A stretch of DNA of 64,000 nt from Serratia proteamaculans_D (GTDB lineage: Bacteria > Pseudomonadota > Gammaproteobacteria > Enterobacterales > Enterobacteriaceae), in the NCBI RefSeq assembly GCF_049959315.1, contig NZ_CP188201.1; one strand, written 5' to 3'. The notes beneath the pieces were generated by a model. The model was not told the DNA's origin, did not search any database, and saw only the letters and a list, made by a program, of their open reading frames with translations. Each line of letters opens with the position of its first letter. The stretch's first letter is position 1. Positions 1 through 9,129 of this stretch are shown here, one piece after another. The translations under genes and the position numbers were made by a program.

Positions 1-429
1 GAAGAAACCGTCACAGGTAGCACAGGCAGACACGCCTTTGCCTTTGAAAGCTTCTTCGGTAGGCAGGCCAAGGTAACGGGCCGATGCGCCAGTGGCGATA
101 ATCAGTGCATCACAGGTGTATTCGCCGCTGTCGCCAAACAGGCGGAACGGACGATTCTGCAGATCAACGCTGTTGATGTGGTCAAACACAATCTCGGTCT
201 GGAATTTTTCAGCATGCTCGCGCATACGCTCCATCAGCGCCGGGCCGGTCAGGCCTTCGGCATCACCCGGCCAGTTTTCCACTTCGGTGGTGGTGGTCAA
301 CTGACCCCCTTGCTCCATACCGGTAATCAACACCGGGTTCAGGTTGGCGCGCGCTGCGTAAACTGCGGCGGTATAACCAGCCGGGCCGGAGCCCAGGATC
401 AATAATTTGCTGTGTTTAGCCGTGCCCAT
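1..429 (-). CDS. trxB: Thioredoxin reductase TrxB, N-terminal part (cut by window edge)
   Basis: This is the FAD- and NADPH-dependent flavoenzyme that reduces thioredoxin in the cytoplasm. The visible 143 codons start at the ATG complementary to 427-429. They show the FAD-binding Rossmann loop LILGSGPAGYTAAVYAARA near residues 9-27, the GGQLTTTTEVENWPG segment, and the active-site motif CATCDGFF at the truncated end, with both redox cysteines present. The C-terminal half lies beyond position 1. It is transcribed divergently from lrp, as in other enterobacteria. Identification is secure; only the truncation by the window limits it. Confidence 0.97.
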   Translation of the reverse strand, partial: MGTAKHSKLLILGSGPAGYTAAVYAARANLNPVLITGMEQGGQLTTTTEVENWPGDAEGLTGPALMERMREHAEKFQTEIVFDHINSVDLQNRPFRLFGDSGEYTCDALIIATGASARYLGLPTEEAFKGKGVSACATCDGFF

Positions 430-1097
430 GAATACCCTCTTTTCCCACAATGGCGGACAATGGATCCGATTGTAGGGAAAACGCAGCATTAAAAAAAGCG
501 TCAGGGGATGTTGTTAACGATTTGTTTGATAGCCATTACCTATTAATTATTAAATTGCTGCTAAAGCGAGCGTAAAACGCAGCAATTTAACTTATGGAAA
601 TCACTCATCGCCGCTCTTTACTCTATTGAGCGGAAACAGCCCATTTAGCGGGTTTAAGCGCTTTGACTGTGGGCTTTTCAAGCCAGCGATTCATAACTAA
701 AAACGGGGTGCTAACTTTTCATGACGGTACGTTCTTCTGATTTTGCTTCTTTTACTTTGACAATCCGCTGCGCATTTGCGAAAACATCATAGGAAGAAGA
801 AATTATCCCTGTCCCTACAGTAAATCGTACGTATTTACAGCGTTGGTGCAGAATTTTGCGCCGTTGCTGAAGCTTCGTGTGGCAGGTGAGGGGACAGCGC
901 GCAAGCAGGGGAATTCTTCTTGCAAATAACGTCATTTAAAAACCCGGTGCAGGGTTTGACAGACAGGCTGCACCAGGGGAGATGATGGTAGTGAAGCATA
1001 TGACAGGCATTGGGTCTTCGCTTGGAACGAACCCTTACACATTGACGTTGGTTAGGGTGTGGCAAGTGCAGGGAAGAAAATAAGAGAGACAATAATA
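430..1097. other. trxB-lrp divergent intergenic region (668 bp), lrp leader
   Basis: The region has no convincing gene. It must hold the divergent trxB and lrp promoters. In E. coli lrp has an untranslated leader of about 270 nt and is autorepressed by Lrp, so the distal part is probably transcribed leader. The stretch 480-600 is AT-rich, which suits Lrp or H-NS binding, but I see no clear consensus -10/-35 pair. The open frame on the minus strand at 835-1230 overlaps lrp and looks spurious. Confidence 0.5.
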
Positions 1098-1592
1098 ATG
1101 GCAGACAATAAGAAACGCCCGGGTAAAGATCTCGACCGTATCGACCGCAATATCCTGAACGAGCTGCAGAAGGATGGGCGTATTTCGAACGTTGAGCTTT
1201 CCAAGCGCGTGGGGTTATCCCCAACCCCATGTTTAGAACGTGTGCGCCGCCTCGAGCGCCAGGGTTTTATTCATGGTTATACCGCTTTGCTCAACCCGCA
1301 TTATCTGGATGCGTCCCTGCTGGTCTTCGTAGAAATCACGTTGAACCGCGGTGCGCCGGATGTGTTTGAGCAATTCAACTCGGCAGTACAGAAACTTGAA
1401 GAAATTCAGGAGTGTCATCTGGTGTCCGGTGATTTCGACTATCTGTTGAAAACCCGCGTGCCGGATATGTCGGCTTACCGTAAGTTGCTCGGTGAAACCT
1501 TGCTGCGTCTGCCGGGGGTTAACGACACCCGTACGTACGTGGTAATGGAAGAAGTGAAACAGAGTAACCGTCTGGTTATCAAAACACGGTAG
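1098..1592 (+). CDS. lrp: Leucine-responsive global regulator Lrp
   Basis: Lrp is a DNA-binding feast/famine regulator controlling amino-acid metabolism, transport and fimbriae in response to leucine. From the ATG at 1098 it is 164 residues, the exact usual length. An upstream in-frame start at 1059 would add a 13-residue tail not known in the family, so 1098 is chosen; a GAGAG element precedes it. The N-terminal AsnC-type helix-turn-helix (DRNILNELQKDGRISNVELS, then SPTPCLERVRRLE) and the C-terminal RAM sensing domain (about residues 70-155) are intact. It is followed by ftsK in the same direction, as in E. coli. Confidence 0.98.
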   Translation: MADNKKRPGKDLDRIDRNILNELQKDGRISNVELSKRVGLSPTPCLERVRRLERQGFIHGYTALLNPHYLDASLLVFVEITLNRGAPDVFEQFNSAVQKLEEIQECHLVSGDFDYLLKTRVPDMSAYRKLLGETLLRLPGVNDTRTYVVMEEVKQSNRLVIKTR

Positions 1593-1617
1593 GGTGCAGG
1601 TGCAAAACCTGATTAAA

Positions 1618-1647
1618 TTGGTTACACTCCTGTTTATTCATACAGTT
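1618..1647 (+). promoter_or_regulatory. ftsK promoter with LexA (SOS) box
   Basis: A LexA-type operator CTGT-TTATTCAT-ACAG sits at 1630-1645. It matches the CTGT-N8-ACAG consensus exactly in its arms. It overlaps a plausible sigma-70 promoter with -35 TTGGTT (1618-1623) and -10 TACAGT (1641-1646), spaced 17 bp, so LexA bound here would block RNA polymerase. In E. coli ftsK is the damage-inducible locus dinH, so an SOS box here is expected. Seen: the motif and its spacing. Inferred: the promoter elements. Confidence 0.8.
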
Positions 1648-1712
1648 TCGGCGCCGGGAAAGCTTCTCGGCGCTGTTGCTATGTCAGCTAACAGGAACCT
1701 GGAGAGCCTTTC

Positions 1713-4700
1713 TTGAGCCAGGAATATACAGAAGATAAAGAAGTTACCTTGAGAAAACTCAGCAGCGGCCGCCGTTTGCTCGAAGCTGTGTTGATTGTGG
1801 TAGCCATTTTTGCCATATACCTCATGGCTGCCTTGGTCAGTTTCAATCCGTCTGACCCAAGCTGGTCGCAGACCGCGTGGCATGAGCCTATTCATAACCT
1901 GGGCGGTGGCGTCGGGGCCTGGATGGCCGACACATTGTTCTTCACCTTCGGGGTACTCGCCTATGCGATACCACCGATCATGCTGGTGTTGTGCTGGGCG
2001 GCTTATCGTCAGCGCGGCGGCGGCGAATACATCGACTATTTTGCGCTTTCACTGCGCCTGATCGGCACGTTGGCGCTGGTGCTCACTTCATGTGGCCTGG
2101 CGGCATTGAATGTCGACGATCTCTATTACTTCGCATCCGGCGGTGTGATCGGCAGTTTGCTGAGCAACGCCATGTTGCCGTGGTTCAACGGCATTGGCGC
2201 CACCCTGGGGCTGCTGTGCGTTTGGGCTGCGGGGCTGACGCTGTTTACCGGCTGGTCCTGGCTGGTGATCGCCGAGCGTATCGGCGGCGTGGTGCTGGGG
2301 ACGGCGACCTTTATGACCAACCGATCACGTCGTGAAGACCGTTATCACGACGATGACGACCGCTACGTCGAAGAGCAGCCCGAATCTGCCGACAAGGAAG
2401 CTGCGCTTGCTGCGGCTGCCACGGCGACGGCGGCCAATGCAGCGGAAGATGACGTATTGTTCTCGGCGCCTTCGGTCACTGAAACCGCCAAAATGGCGGC
2501 GGAAGATGCCGAAGATCCGTTGCTCAGCGGCCTGCGGGCTAATGATGACGATGATGCGAATATCACACCTGTTGCGCCGGCGCCAACCAGTGCACCGGCC
2601 ACGGCGGCACCTGTTGTGGCTCAGGCCCCGTCGGTTACTGCGGCACCCGCGGCTCCGGCTTCGGTAAACCAGCATCCGATGAGCGCGGTAGCGGAAAACA
2701 CCGCGCCGCCGCTGTACTCGTTTGAGATCCCTGAAGAGACACCAACGCCTAAGACGACACGTCCGATCGATCCTTACCAGGACGACGACGAGCCGCGTAT
2801 GGGCAATTGGGATGCTCCGGCCGCATCGCCGTCGCACGATCGCTCTCCATTTGATTTCTCTGCCGCCCAGCGTGATCACGTTGATGTCAGTGCTCCGGCC
2901 GGTTTCGGTGCCGCCGAGCCTGCCGTTTCACCCTTTGGCAGCGCGAAACCTCAGGCACCTGCCGCAGCGACGGCAATTGCCGGTGCTGTTGCCGCAAATA
3001 CCTTTATGCCGGCCTTTAGCGCCACCAGTGACGCGAATTCGCAGGTGAAACAAGGCCTCGGCCCTGAATTGCCGCGCCCGAACCCGGTGCGCATTCCGAC
3101 CCGGCGTGAACTGGCGTCCTACGGCATCAAGCTGCCTTCGCAGCGTATGGCCGAACAGGAACAGCGCACCCGTGGGGACGACGAGCCATTGCAACAGGCT
3201 GAAAATCTTTCGCAAGATGATGAAGCCCTGCAGGAAGCGGCGTTGCGCCAGGCGTTTGCCGAGCAGCAAAGCCAGCGTTACGGCGGGGAGTCCGAGTCGG
3301 ATAATCTGGATGATGAAGCTGCTCTGCAGGAAGCCGCGCTGCGTCAGGCATTTGCCGCCCAGCAAAGCCAGCGCTATGGCCAGCCAGATGCCGCTCCAGC
3401 GGTGGCGTCAACTACGCCGGTAGATACACGCAATGCGTTCGGCTTCTCGCCGATGGATGATTTGGTTGATGATGGCCCGGTTGAGCCACTCTTCACCCTG
3501 TCGCCGCAGCTGGAAGAACGTATTGAGCTGCAAAGCGAGCGTGAAGATGATGTGCCTTTCGGTCAGTTTGAGCCAGCCGCGCCGGTTTATCCGTCGTCGG
3601 CTCAGCCTCAGACCCCGCCGGTACAACAATCCTATCAGCCTGCGCAGCCGGCTTATCAATCGCCGCAGCAGCAACCGGTCGTGCAGCAACAGCCGCCTGC
3701 CTATCAGCAGCCTGTGGCGCAACCGGAGCCTGCTGCCGTGCAGCAGCCGGCAATGGACAGCCTGATCCACCCGTTCCTGATGCGTAACGAAATGCCGTTG
3801 CAAAAACCGACCACGCCGTTACCGACGCTGGATTTGCTGACCGAAGCCCCGAAAGAGGTGGAGCCGGTAGATTCCTTCGCGTTGGAACAAAAGGCGCGTT
3901 TGGTAGAAGCCAGCCTGGCCGATTATCGGGTGAAAGCCGACGTGGTAGATATTTTGCCAGGTCCGGTCATCACCCGTTTCGAGCTGGATTTGGCTCCAGG
4001 CGTCAAGGCTGCACGCATTTCAAACCTGTCGCGCGACCTGGCGCGTTCACTGTCAACCTCGGCGGTACGTGTGGTTGAAGTGATCCCCGGCAAGCCTTAC
4101 GTCGGGTTGGAACTGCCTAACGTTAAACGTCAGACGGTCTATCTGCGAGAAGTGCTGGACTGCCCGGCGTTCCGCGATAATCCGTCGCCGCTGGCCATCG
4201 TCCTGGGTAAAGATATTTCTGGCGAACCGGTGGTGGCCGACCTGGCGAAAATGCCGCATCTGTTGGTGGCAGGGACCACCGGTTCCGGTAAGTCGGTTGG
4301 GGTCAATGCCATGATCCTGAGCATCTTGTATAAGGCCACGCCGAAAGAAGTGCGCTTTATCATGATCGACCCGAAAATGCTGGAGCTGTCGGTTTATGAA
4401 GGTATTCCGCACCTGTTGACGGATGTGGTCACCGACATGAAAGACGCCGCTAATGCCCTGCGTTGGTGCGTCGCCGAGATGGAGCGTCGCTACAAGCTGA
4501 TGTCTGCGCTCGGTGTGCGTAACCTGGCCGGCTATAACGAACGCGTCGATCAGGCTGAAGCCATGGGACGTCCGATCCCGGATCCGTTCTGGAAACCGAC
4601 CGACAGCATGGACATGACGCCGCCGGTACTGGAGAAAGAGCCTTATATCGTGGTGATGGTCGACGAGTTTGCCGATCTGATCATGACGGTCGGCAAAAAG

Positions 4701-5297
4701 GTTGAGGAACTGATCGCTCGTCTGGCGCAGAAAGCGCGTGCGGCGGGGATCCACCTGGTGCTGGCAACCCAGCGTCCGTCGGTGGATGTGATCACCGGTC
4801 TTATCAAGGCCAACATCCCGACCCGTATCGCCTTTACCGTGTCCAGCAAGATTGACTCCCGTACCATCCTCGATCAGGGCGGTGCTGAATCCCTGCTGGG
4901 GATGGGGGACATGCTTTATCTGGCCCCTAACTCCTCGATTCCGGTCCGTGTGCATGGTGCATTTGTGCGCGATCAGGAAGTGCATGCGGTGGTTAAGGAT
5001 TGGAAAGCGCGTGAGCGACCTCAATATAAAGAGGGTATCCTCAGCGCCGGTGACGACGGTGAGGGTGGAACTGGCGGCGGTCTGGACGGTGACGAAGAGC
5101 TGGATCCGTTGTTTGATCAGGCGGTGGAGTTTGTGGTGGATAAACGCCGCGCCTCTATCTCCGGCGTACAGCGTCAGTTCCGCATCGGTTATAACCGCGC
5201 TGCGCGTATCATCGAACAGATGGAAGCGCAGGGCATCGTCAGCGAGCAGGGGCACAACGGCAACCGCGAGGTGCTGGCACCGCCACGGCATGACTGA
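1713..5297 (+). CDS. ftsK: DNA translocase FtsK
   Basis: FtsK anchors at the division septum and pumps DNA toward the dif site, activating XerCD recombination. The protein is 1194 residues, against 1329 in E. coli. The difference lies in the linker. The start is TTG at 1713 with GGAGAG a few bases upstream; the N-terminus MSQEYTEDKEVTL matches the family. Four membrane segments occupy about residues 25-190. A Pro/Gln/Ala-rich linker spans about 200-720 and contains a near-perfect internal duplication (DEALQEAALRQAFAEQQSQRYG-like units at nt 3220-3285 and 3316-3378). The motor domain has Walker A GTTGSGKS at 854-861 and Walker B IVVMVDEFADL near 980. The C-terminal gamma winged helix (about 1125-1190) reads KOPS. 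It is expressed from an SOS-controlled promoter. Confidence 0.98.
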   Translation: MSQEYTEDKEVTLRKLSSGRRLLEAVLIVVAIFAIYLMAALVSFNPSDPSWSQTAWHEPIHNLGGGVGAWMADTLFFTFGVLAYAIPPIMLVLCWAAYRQRGGGEYIDYFALSLRLIGTLALVLTSCGLAALNVDDLYYFASGGVIGSLLSNAMLPWFNGIGATLGLLCVWAAGLTLFTGWSWLVIAERIGGVVLGTATFMTNRSRREDRYHDDDDRYVEEQPESADKEAALAAAATATAANAAEDDVLFSAPSVTETAKMAAEDAEDPLLSGLRANDDDDANITPVAPAPTSAPATAAPVVAQAPSVTAAPAAPASVNQHPMSAVAENTAPPLYSFEIPEETPTPKTTRPIDPYQDDDEPRMGNWDAPAASPSHDRSPFDFSAAQRDHVDVSAPAGFGAAEPAVSPFGSAKPQAPAAATAIAGAVAANTFMPAFSATSDANSQVKQGLGPELPRPNPVRIPTRRELASYGIKLPSQRMAEQEQRTRGDDEPLQQAENLSQDDEALQEAALRQAFAEQQSQRYGGESESDNLDDEAALQEAALRQAFAAQQSQRYGQPDAAPAVASTTPVDTRNAFGFSPMDDLVDDGPVEPLFTLSPQLEERIELQSEREDDVPFGQFEPAAPVYPSSAQPQTPPVQQSYQPAQPAYQSPQQQPVVQQQPPAYQQPVAQPEPAAVQQPAMDSLIHPFLMRNEMPLQKPTTPLPTLDLLTEAPKEVEPVDSFALEQKARLVEASLADYRVKADVVDILPGPVITRFELDLAPGVKAARISNLSRDLARSLSTSAVRVVEVIPGKPYVGLELPNVKRQTVYLREVLDCPAFRDNPSPLAIVLGKDISGEPVVADLAKMPHLLVAGTTGSGKSVGVNAMILSILYKATPKEVRFIMIDPKMLELSVYEGIPHLLTDVVTDMKDAANALRWCVAEMERRYKLMSALGVRNLAGYNERVDQAEAMGRPIPDPFWKPTDSMDMTPPVLEKEPYIVVMVDEFADLIMTVGKKVEELIARLAQKARAAGIHLVLATQRPSVDVITGLIKANIPTRIAFTVSSKIDSRTILDQGGAESLLGMGDMLYLAPNSSIPVRVHGAFVRDQEVHAVVKDWKARERPQYKEGILSAGDDGEGGTGGGLDGDEELDPLFDQAVEFVVDKRRASISGVQRQFRIGYNRAARIIEQMEAQGIVSEQGHNGNREVLAPPRHD

Positions 5298-5324
5298 TGA
5301 AGTTTTAATCGTTGTTATTTAATT

Positions 5325-5347
5325 AAAAGGGCCGCTTAGCGGCCCTT
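5325..5347 (+). terminator. ftsK terminator hairpin, copy 1
   Basis: A 9-bp perfect stem AAGGGCCGC-TTA-GCGGCCCTT (5327-5347) lies 28 bp after the ftsK stop codon, preceded by an A-run. An identical 23-base copy occurs at 5488-5510. The T-run is short, so termination efficiency is uncertain. Confidence 0.6.
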
Positions 5348-5443
5348 CAGACTGATGACAAACCTCATTCCTGTACAGAGCGAATTGAGTTCGATAAATA
5401 AAAAACAAGGAAAATCAATTAATTGATTTTCGGCTGATCACCA

Positions 5444-5510
5444 CAAAGCAGGAAAACCCACGCTTTTTCCTGCTTTGTCAGCAACATAAAAGGGCCGCTT
5501 AGCGGCCCTT
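5444..5510 (+). repeat. ftsK-lolA intergenic hairpins, including a second copy of the ftsK terminator
   Basis: The 360-bp ftsK-lolA gap holds no gene. It contains a second exact copy (5488-5510) of the 23-base hairpin at 5325-5347, 163 bp downstream. Between the copies lie a 13-bp stem CAAAGCAGGAAAA (5444-5456) pairing with TTTTCCTGCTTTG (5465-5477), and the palindrome AAAATCAATTAATTGATTTT (5411-5430). Serial hairpins like these could insulate lolA from ftsK transcription. The lolA promoter must lie between about 5510 and 5650; no strong consensus is obvious. Confidence 0.55.
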
Positions 5511-5657
5511 GTGCAAAGAAGCGTAAACCCATCGGCTTCTCGGAACATTGGCCTATCTGCCGGCGAATGGCTTCGGGTAGAGTAAAGGTGTTGAGGGTTC
5601 ATTTGACCCGCACGGCACCGCCTTGCGGTTAACGCATTTCATAAGGTATCTGGAATA

Positions 5658-6269
5658 ATGAAAAAACTGTTAGTTGCCTGTTGTCTGCTTTCGGGATTCG
5701 CTTCCACCTCTGTGCTGGCCGACGCCGCGCAGGATTTGCAAAGTCGCCTGGCGAAAGTGAACAGTTTCCACGCCAGCTTCTCCCAGACCGTGACCAGCAG
5801 CGATGGCGCGGCGGTACAGCAGGGTGAAGGTGAACTTTGGGTGAAACGTCCCAACCTGTTTAACTGGCACATGACCTCGCCAGACGAGAGCGTGCTGGTG
5901 TCAGACGGTCAGACCCTGTGGTTCTACAACCCCTTTGTTGAGCAGGTGACCGCCACATGGCTGAAAAATGCCACCGGCAATACGCCGTTTATGCTGATCA
6001 CCCGCAATAACGCCAATGACTGGAAACAGTACAACGTTAAACAGAAGGGTAATGATTTTGAGCTGACGCCAAAATCCAGCAGCGGTAACCTGAAACAGTT
6101 CGCCATTAGCGTGGATAACAGCGGCACCATCCGCAGTTTTGCCGCGGTTGAGCAGGACGGCCAGCGCAGTTCTTACGCGCTGAAAAGCCAGCAGAACGTT
6201 GCTGCCGACGCCAGCAAATTTAAATTTACCCCGCCGAAGGGGGTGACGCTGGACGACCAGCGCCAGTGA
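5658..6269 (+). CDS. lolA: Periplasmic outer-membrane lipoprotein carrier LolA
   Basis: LolA collects lipoproteins released by the LolCDE ABC transporter and shuttles them across the periplasm to LolB. The 203-residue length is typical. A Sec signal peptide MKKLLVACCLLSGFASTSVLA (cleavage after A21) leads a mature chain starting DAAQDLQSRL. The conserved segments SFSQTV, GELWVKRPNLFNW, LVSDGQTLWFYNPFVEQVT and the C-terminal FKFTPPKGV are all present, consistent with the incomplete beta-barrel fold. It lies 7 bp upstream of rarA, and the two are probably co-transcribed, as in E. coli. Confidence 0.98.
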   Translation: MKKLLVACCLLSGFASTSVLADAAQDLQSRLAKVNSFHASFSQTVTSSDGAAVQQGEGELWVKRPNLFNWHMTSPDESVLVSDGQTLWFYNPFVEQVTATWLKNATGNTPFMLITRNNANDWKQYNVKQKGNDFELTPKSSSGNLKQFAISVDNSGTIRSFAAVEQDGQRSSYALKSQQNVAADASKFKFTPPKGVTLDDQRQ

Positions 6270-6276
6270 GGTCCGC

Positions 6277-7620
6277 GTGAGTAATATGTCGCTCGATTTT
6301 TCCCAGAATGAGTTCCAACCGTTGGCCGCGCGGATGCGGCCAACCACGTTGGCACAGTATATCGGCCAGCAACATCTGCTGGCCGCCGGCAAGCCTTTGC
6401 CGCGCGCTATCGAGGCGGGGCAACTGCATTCGATGATTCTGTGGGGGCCACCGGGCACCGGGAAAACGACGCTGGCAGAATTGATCGGCCGTTATGGCCA
6501 GGCGGACGTCGAGCGTATTTCTGCCGTCACGTCCGGGATCAAAGAGATCCGCGAGGCGATCGAGCGTGCACGCCAAAACCGTGACGCCGGTCGCCGCACT
6601 ATTCTGTTTGTCGATGAGGTCCATCGCTTCAACAAAAGCCAGCAGGATGCCTTCCTGCCGCATATTGAAGACGGCACGATCACCTTTATCGGCGCCACCA
6701 CCGAAAACCCGTCTTTTGAGCTTAACTCGGCGCTGTTGTCACGGGCCCGTGTTTATTTGCTGAAGGCACTGACCGCCGAAGATATCAGCCAGGTGCTGGA
6801 TCAGGCGATGCAAGACAGCAGCCGGGGCTTTGGCGGCCAGAATATCGAACTGCCGGAAGAGACGCGTCGCATGTTATCAGAGCTGGTCGGCGGCGACGCT
6901 CGCCGGGCGCTGAACAGCCTGGAGATGATGGCGGACATGGCGGAGATCAACGCCAAAGGCATTCGCGTGCTGACGCCGGAATTACTGAAAGAGGTCTCCG
7001 GTGAACGCAGTGCGCGTTTCGATAATAAAGGCGACCGCTTTTACGATCTGATCTCGGCGCTGCATAAATCGGTGCGTGGTTCAGCGCCGGATGCGGCGTT
7101 GTACTGGTATGCACGTATTATCACTGCCGGGGGCGATCCACTGTACGTGGCGCGCCGGTTGCTGGCGATCGCTTCTGAAGATGTGGGTAATGCCGACCCG
7201 CGTGGCATGCAGGTCGCCATCGCGGCCTGGGACTGCTTTACCCGCGTCGGCCCGGCGGAAGGCGAACGGGCGATTGCCCAGGCTATCGTCTATTTGGCCT
7301 GCGCGCCAAAAAGCAACGCGGTTTACACGGCTTTCAAAGCGGCAATCCGTGATGCCAAAGAGATGGCTGATTATGACGTCCCCGAACATCTGCGTAATGC
7401 GCCAACCAAGCTGATGAAGGAAATGGGGCTGGGTGCAGAATATCGTTACGCCCACGATGAACCCAATGCCTATGCCGCCGGCGAGGATTACTTCCCGCCC
7501 GAAATGGCCAGGACGCGTTACTATCATCCAACCACGCGCGGGCTGGAAGGTAAAATCGGCGAAAAGCTGGCATGGCTGGCTGAGCAGGATCAAAATAGCC
7601 AGACAAAACGCTACCGCTAG
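6277..7620 (+). CDS. rarA: Replication-associated recombination ATPase RarA (MgsA)
   Basis: RarA is an AAA+ ATPase of the clamp-loader/WRNIP1 family that acts at stalled replication forks and binds SSB. The 447 residues match the family length, beginning from a GTG at 6277 whose N-terminus MSNMSLDFSQNEFQPLAARM aligns with E. coli MSNLSLDF. Walker A GPPGTGKT is at residues 57-64. Walker B LFVDEVHRF, sensor 1 GATTENPSFE and the arginine-finger region follow. The C-terminal tetramerisation domain ends with KIGEKLAWLAEQDQNS. It lies between lolA and serS as in E. coli. Confidence 0.97.
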   Translation: MSNMSLDFSQNEFQPLAARMRPTTLAQYIGQQHLLAAGKPLPRAIEAGQLHSMILWGPPGTGKTTLAELIGRYGQADVERISAVTSGIKEIREAIERARQNRDAGRRTILFVDEVHRFNKSQQDAFLPHIEDGTITFIGATTENPSFELNSALLSRARVYLLKALTAEDISQVLDQAMQDSSRGFGGQNIELPEETRRMLSELVGGDARRALNSLEMMADMAEINAKGIRVLTPELLKEVSGERSARFDNKGDRFYDLISALHKSVRGSAPDAALYWYARIITAGGDPLYVARRLLAIASEDVGNADPRGMQVAIAAWDCFTRVGPAEGERAIAQAIVYLACAPKSNAVYTAFKAAIRDAKEMADYDVPEHLRNAPTKLMKEMGLGAEYRYAHDEPNAYAAGEDYFPPEMARTRYYHPTTRGLEGKIGEKLAWLAEQDQNSQTKRYR

Positions 7621-7730
7621 CGTTGCCGTTGCGGTAAGGTTAGCGGGTATCACTCTTCCTTTATACGGCTATAAATTCAGCCGAATAAAACATCAAATTT
7701 TCTTTCAATAACAATAAGCACAGGATTAGC

Positions 7731-9023
7731 ATGCTCGATCCCAATCTGCTGCGTAATGAGCTAGACGCAGTCGCCGTCAAACTGGCTCGCCGAGGCTTTA
7801 AACTCGATCTGGATCTGCTGCGTTCTCAAGAAGAGCGTCGCAAAGTTCTGCAGGTAGAAACCGAAACGCTGCAGGCAGAACGTAACTCCCGATCGAAATC
7901 CATCGGCGCGGCCAAAGCGCGCGGGGAAGACATTGAGCCGCTGCGTCGCGAAGTAAACGAACTGGGTGACAAGCTGGACACGGCCAAGGCCGCGCTGGAT
8001 CAGCTGCAGGCTGAAATCCGTGACTATGCGTTGGCGATCCCGAACCTGCCTGACGATGAAGTACCAGACGGTAAAGACGACAGCGATAACCTGGAAGTTA
8101 GCCGCTGGGGCGAGCCGCGCCAGTATGATTTCCCGGTACGCGATCACGTCGATCTGGGCGAAATGGCCGGTGGTCTGGATTTTGCCGCTGCGGTAAAACT
8201 GACCGGTTCACGCTTTGTGGTGATGAAAGGGCAAATTGCCCGCATGCACCGCGCGTTGTCCCAGTTCATGCTGGATCTGCATACTGAACAACACGGCTAC
8301 CAGGAAACTTACGTTCCTTACCTGGTTAACCATGCCACACTGTTCGGTACCGGCCAGTTGCCGAAATTTGGTGAAGACCTGTTCCACACCAAACCGTTGG
8401 AAGAAGAATCCGACAGCAGCAACTACGCGCTGATCCCAACCGCAGAAGTGCCATTGACCAACCTGGTGCGCGACGAGATCCTGGAAGAGGAATCTCTGCC
8501 GCTGAAGCTGACAGCGCATACGCCATGTTTCCGTGCCGAAGCCGGTTCTTATGGCCGTGACACCCGCGGTTTGATCCGCATGCACCAGTTCGACAAAGTA
8601 GAGATGGTGCAGATCGTCCGTCCGGAAGACTCGATGGCTACGCTGGAAGAGCTGACCGGTCATGCAGAGAAAGTGCTGCAGTTGCTGAACCTGCCGTACC
8701 GTAAAATGTTGCTGTGTACCGGTGACATGGGCGCAGGCTCGTGCAAGACCTACGATCTGGAAGTGTGGCTGCCGGCGCAGGACACTTACCGCGAGATCTC
8801 ATCCTGCTCCAACATGTGGGATTACCAGGCACGCCGCATGCAGGCCCGCTGCCGTAGCAAAACCGAGAAGAAGCCGCGCCTGGTGCATACGCTGAACGGT
8901 TCTGGTCTGGCGGTCGGTCGTACGCTGGTGGCCGTGCTGGAAAACTACCAGCAGGCTGATGGCCGTATTCAGGTACCGGAAGTATTACGCCCATATATGG
9001 GTGGCCTGGAATATATCGGTTAA
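7731..9023 (+). CDS. serS: Seryl-tRNA synthetase SerS
   Basis: This class II aminoacyl-tRNA synthetase charges tRNA-Ser and tRNA-Sec with serine. It has 430 residues, the usual length. The N-terminal long antiparallel coiled-coil arm (about 30-100, rich in E, R, K and Q) binds the long variable arm of the tRNA. The catalytic core carries motif 2 (PCFRAEAGSYGRDTRGLIR) and motif 3 (NGSGLAVGRTLVAVLENYQ). The start ATG at 7731 has AGGA upstream. The 110-bp gap after rarA suggests its own promoter. It is followed by an intrinsic terminator. Confidence 0.98.
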   Translation: MLDPNLLRNELDAVAVKLARRGFKLDLDLLRSQEERRKVLQVETETLQAERNSRSKSIGAAKARGEDIEPLRREVNELGDKLDTAKAALDQLQAEIRDYALAIPNLPDDEVPDGKDDSDNLEVSRWGEPRQYDFPVRDHVDLGEMAGGLDFAAAVKLTGSRFVVMKGQIARMHRALSQFMLDLHTEQHGYQETYVPYLVNHATLFGTGQLPKFGEDLFHTKPLEEESDSSNYALIPTAEVPLTNLVRDEILEEESLPLKLTAHTPCFRAEAGSYGRDTRGLIRMHQFDKVEMVQIVRPEDSMATLEELTGHAEKVLQLLNLPYRKMLLCTGDMGAGSCKTYDLEVWLPAQDTYREISSCSNMWDYQARRMQARCRSKTEKKPRLVHTLNGSGLAVGRTLVAVLENYQQADGRIQVPEVLRPYMGGLEYIG

Positions 9024-9041
9024 CAAGTTAGCTATGCTACG

Positions 9042-9067
9042 AAAAGCGCCTGCGGGCGCTTTTTTTA
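9042..9067 (+). terminator. serS intrinsic terminator
   Basis: The stem AAAGCGCC (9043-9050) pairs with GGCGCTTT (9055-9062) around a TGCG loop and runs into seven Ts. This is a textbook Rho-independent terminator 20 bp past the serS stop. Confidence 0.88.
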
Positions 9068-9129
9068 TAAGAAAATTATTACTCCTTTGTTCGAAAGCCT
9101 TTTTTCTTTCAGATACTTCCCCCGCTTTA

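Noticed and set aside
956..986. TTGACA as a possible lrp promoter
   Set aside because: No acceptable -10 lies 16-18 bp downstream, and the position is much closer to the gene than expected for the long lrp leader known in E. coli.
835..1230. 131-codon minus-strand open frame upstream of lrp
   Set aside because: It overlaps the start of lrp on the opposite strand, has unusual composition, and shows no family resemblance.
4053..5291. 412-codon open frame opposite ftsK
   Set aside because: It is antisense to the conserved motor domain of FtsK and His/Arg-rich, with no family resemblance.
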